Shown piece by piece: positions 63,800-64,000 of a stretch of DNA of 64,000 bases (its first letter is position 1; every line of letters begins with the position of its first letter). The stretch comes from Stenotrophomonas maltophilia (lineage in GTDB: Bacteria; Pseudomonadota; Gammaproteobacteria; Xanthomonadales; Xanthomonadaceae). The position numbers and the translations under genes are program-made. The DNA lies in NCBI RefSeq assembly GCF_002205165.1, contig NZ_NIVS01000037.1, positions 1 to 64,000 of the forward strand. The letters run 5' to 3'. The notes under the pieces were generated by a model. It was given only the letters and a program-made list of their open reading frames with translations. It made no database searches and was not told the origin of the DNA.

Positions 63800-64000
63800 A
63801 TGCTCATCGAATTCTCGGTGGAGAACTACCGCTCCATCCGCGAGAAGCAGTCCTTCTCGCTAGTGGCTAGCCCGGACAAACATCGCCGCGACACGCACGT
63901 TGCCGTTGTAGATGCGCCGGCAACTCCAGACGTGCTTAGGTCCGCAATCGTATACGGGGCGAACGCTGCAGGTAAAAGCAATTTGCTGCGCGCCCTGGCC
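63800..64000 (+). CDS. AAA ATPase (AAA15/OLD-like), partial at the window end
   Basis: The first 67 codons are visible. The protein starts MLIEFSVENYRSIREKQSFS, typical of SMC/OLD-like AAA15 ATPases, and reaches the Walker A motif GANAAGKSN near residue 55. Relatives include RloA-type ATPases and phage-defence ATPases, often followed by a small toxin-like partner gene. The rest lies outside the window. No clear ribosome site is seen for ATG 63800. Its place 235 bases after tRNA-Arg suggests island cargo. Confidence 0.85.
   Translation, partial: MLIEFSVENYRSIREKQSFSLVASPDKHRRDTHVAVVDAPATPDVLRSAIVYGANAAGKSNLLRALA

Noticed and set aside
63577..63807. Minus-strand Cys-containing frame near the tRNA, looking slightly zinc-ribbon-like
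   Set aside because: It overlaps the start of the AAA ATPase gene, the cysteines are irregularly spaced, and no ribosome site is visible.

Overview
The window looks like a chromosome segment of a GC-rich gammaproteobacterium of the Xanthomonadaceae (Lysobacteraceae), most likely Stenotrophomonas or a close relative. The reasons are the high GC, the TonB-dependent receptor beside peptide catabolism genes, a GumD-like sugar-phosphate transferase, and the gene types around bkd, murB and pyrD. Genus is inferred from gene content only. No plasmid origin, phage module, complete insertion sequence or CRISPR array was seen.

Layout. 0-2 kb: a small membrane protein converging on a DruA-like (DUF4338) gene, then a gap. 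2.2-7.3 kb: a tightly packed branched-chain 2-oxoacid dehydrogenase operon (bkdA1-bkdA2-bkdB-lpd), with a LysR gene divergent from it. 8.4-21.8 kb: a D-glutamate / murein-peptide utilisation locus. It holds a YkvI-like permease, a class A beta-lactamase-fold hydrolase, DgcN, a TonB-dependent receptor, a POT peptide permease, two membrane-anchored serine hydrolases, a DgcA/dipeptide epimerase and an XRE-cupin regulator. Three promoters plus the regulator's own upstream region carry a shared ATCAGG-centred palindromic element, so the locus reads as one regulon. 21.8-32.3 kb: a large secreted glycosidase-like protein, short-chain dehydrogenases, two LysR genes, a quinone reductase, a membrane hypothetical and an APH-fold kinase. 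32.3-34.1 kb: a hipBA toxin-antitoxin pair with two upstream inverted repeats. 34.3-42 kb: ugd, an EamA exporter, murB, pyrD, a methyltransferase, a DUF4190 protein, and an SDR-aldehyde dehydrogenase pair.

42.2-62.7 kb is an exopolysaccharide (Wzx/Wzy type) locus: an initiating transferase and Wzb-type phosphatase on the plus strand; an AT-richer minus-strand block of epimerase, three glycosyltransferases, polymerase, pyruvyltransferase, nitroreductase and flippase; wzc on the plus strand; then a minus-strand yjbE/gfcA-wza-gfcB-gfcC-yjbH operon. Long gaps without convincing genes flank wzc. 62.8-64 kb: a PAP2 phosphatase, tRNA-Arg(CCT), and the start of an AAA ATPase gene just past the tRNA, which suggests the edge of an integrated island.

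Working model. In the dgc locus, murein fragments would enter through the receptor, be trimmed in the periplasm by the serine hydrolases, be imported by the POT permease, and their D-glutamate be converted by DgcA/DgcN. In the polysaccharide locus, GumD-like transferase, glycosyltransferases, Wzx, Wzy, Wza, Wzc, Wzb and YjbEFGH-like proteins make up a near-complete surface polysaccharide pathway, with ugd able to supply UDP-glucuronate.
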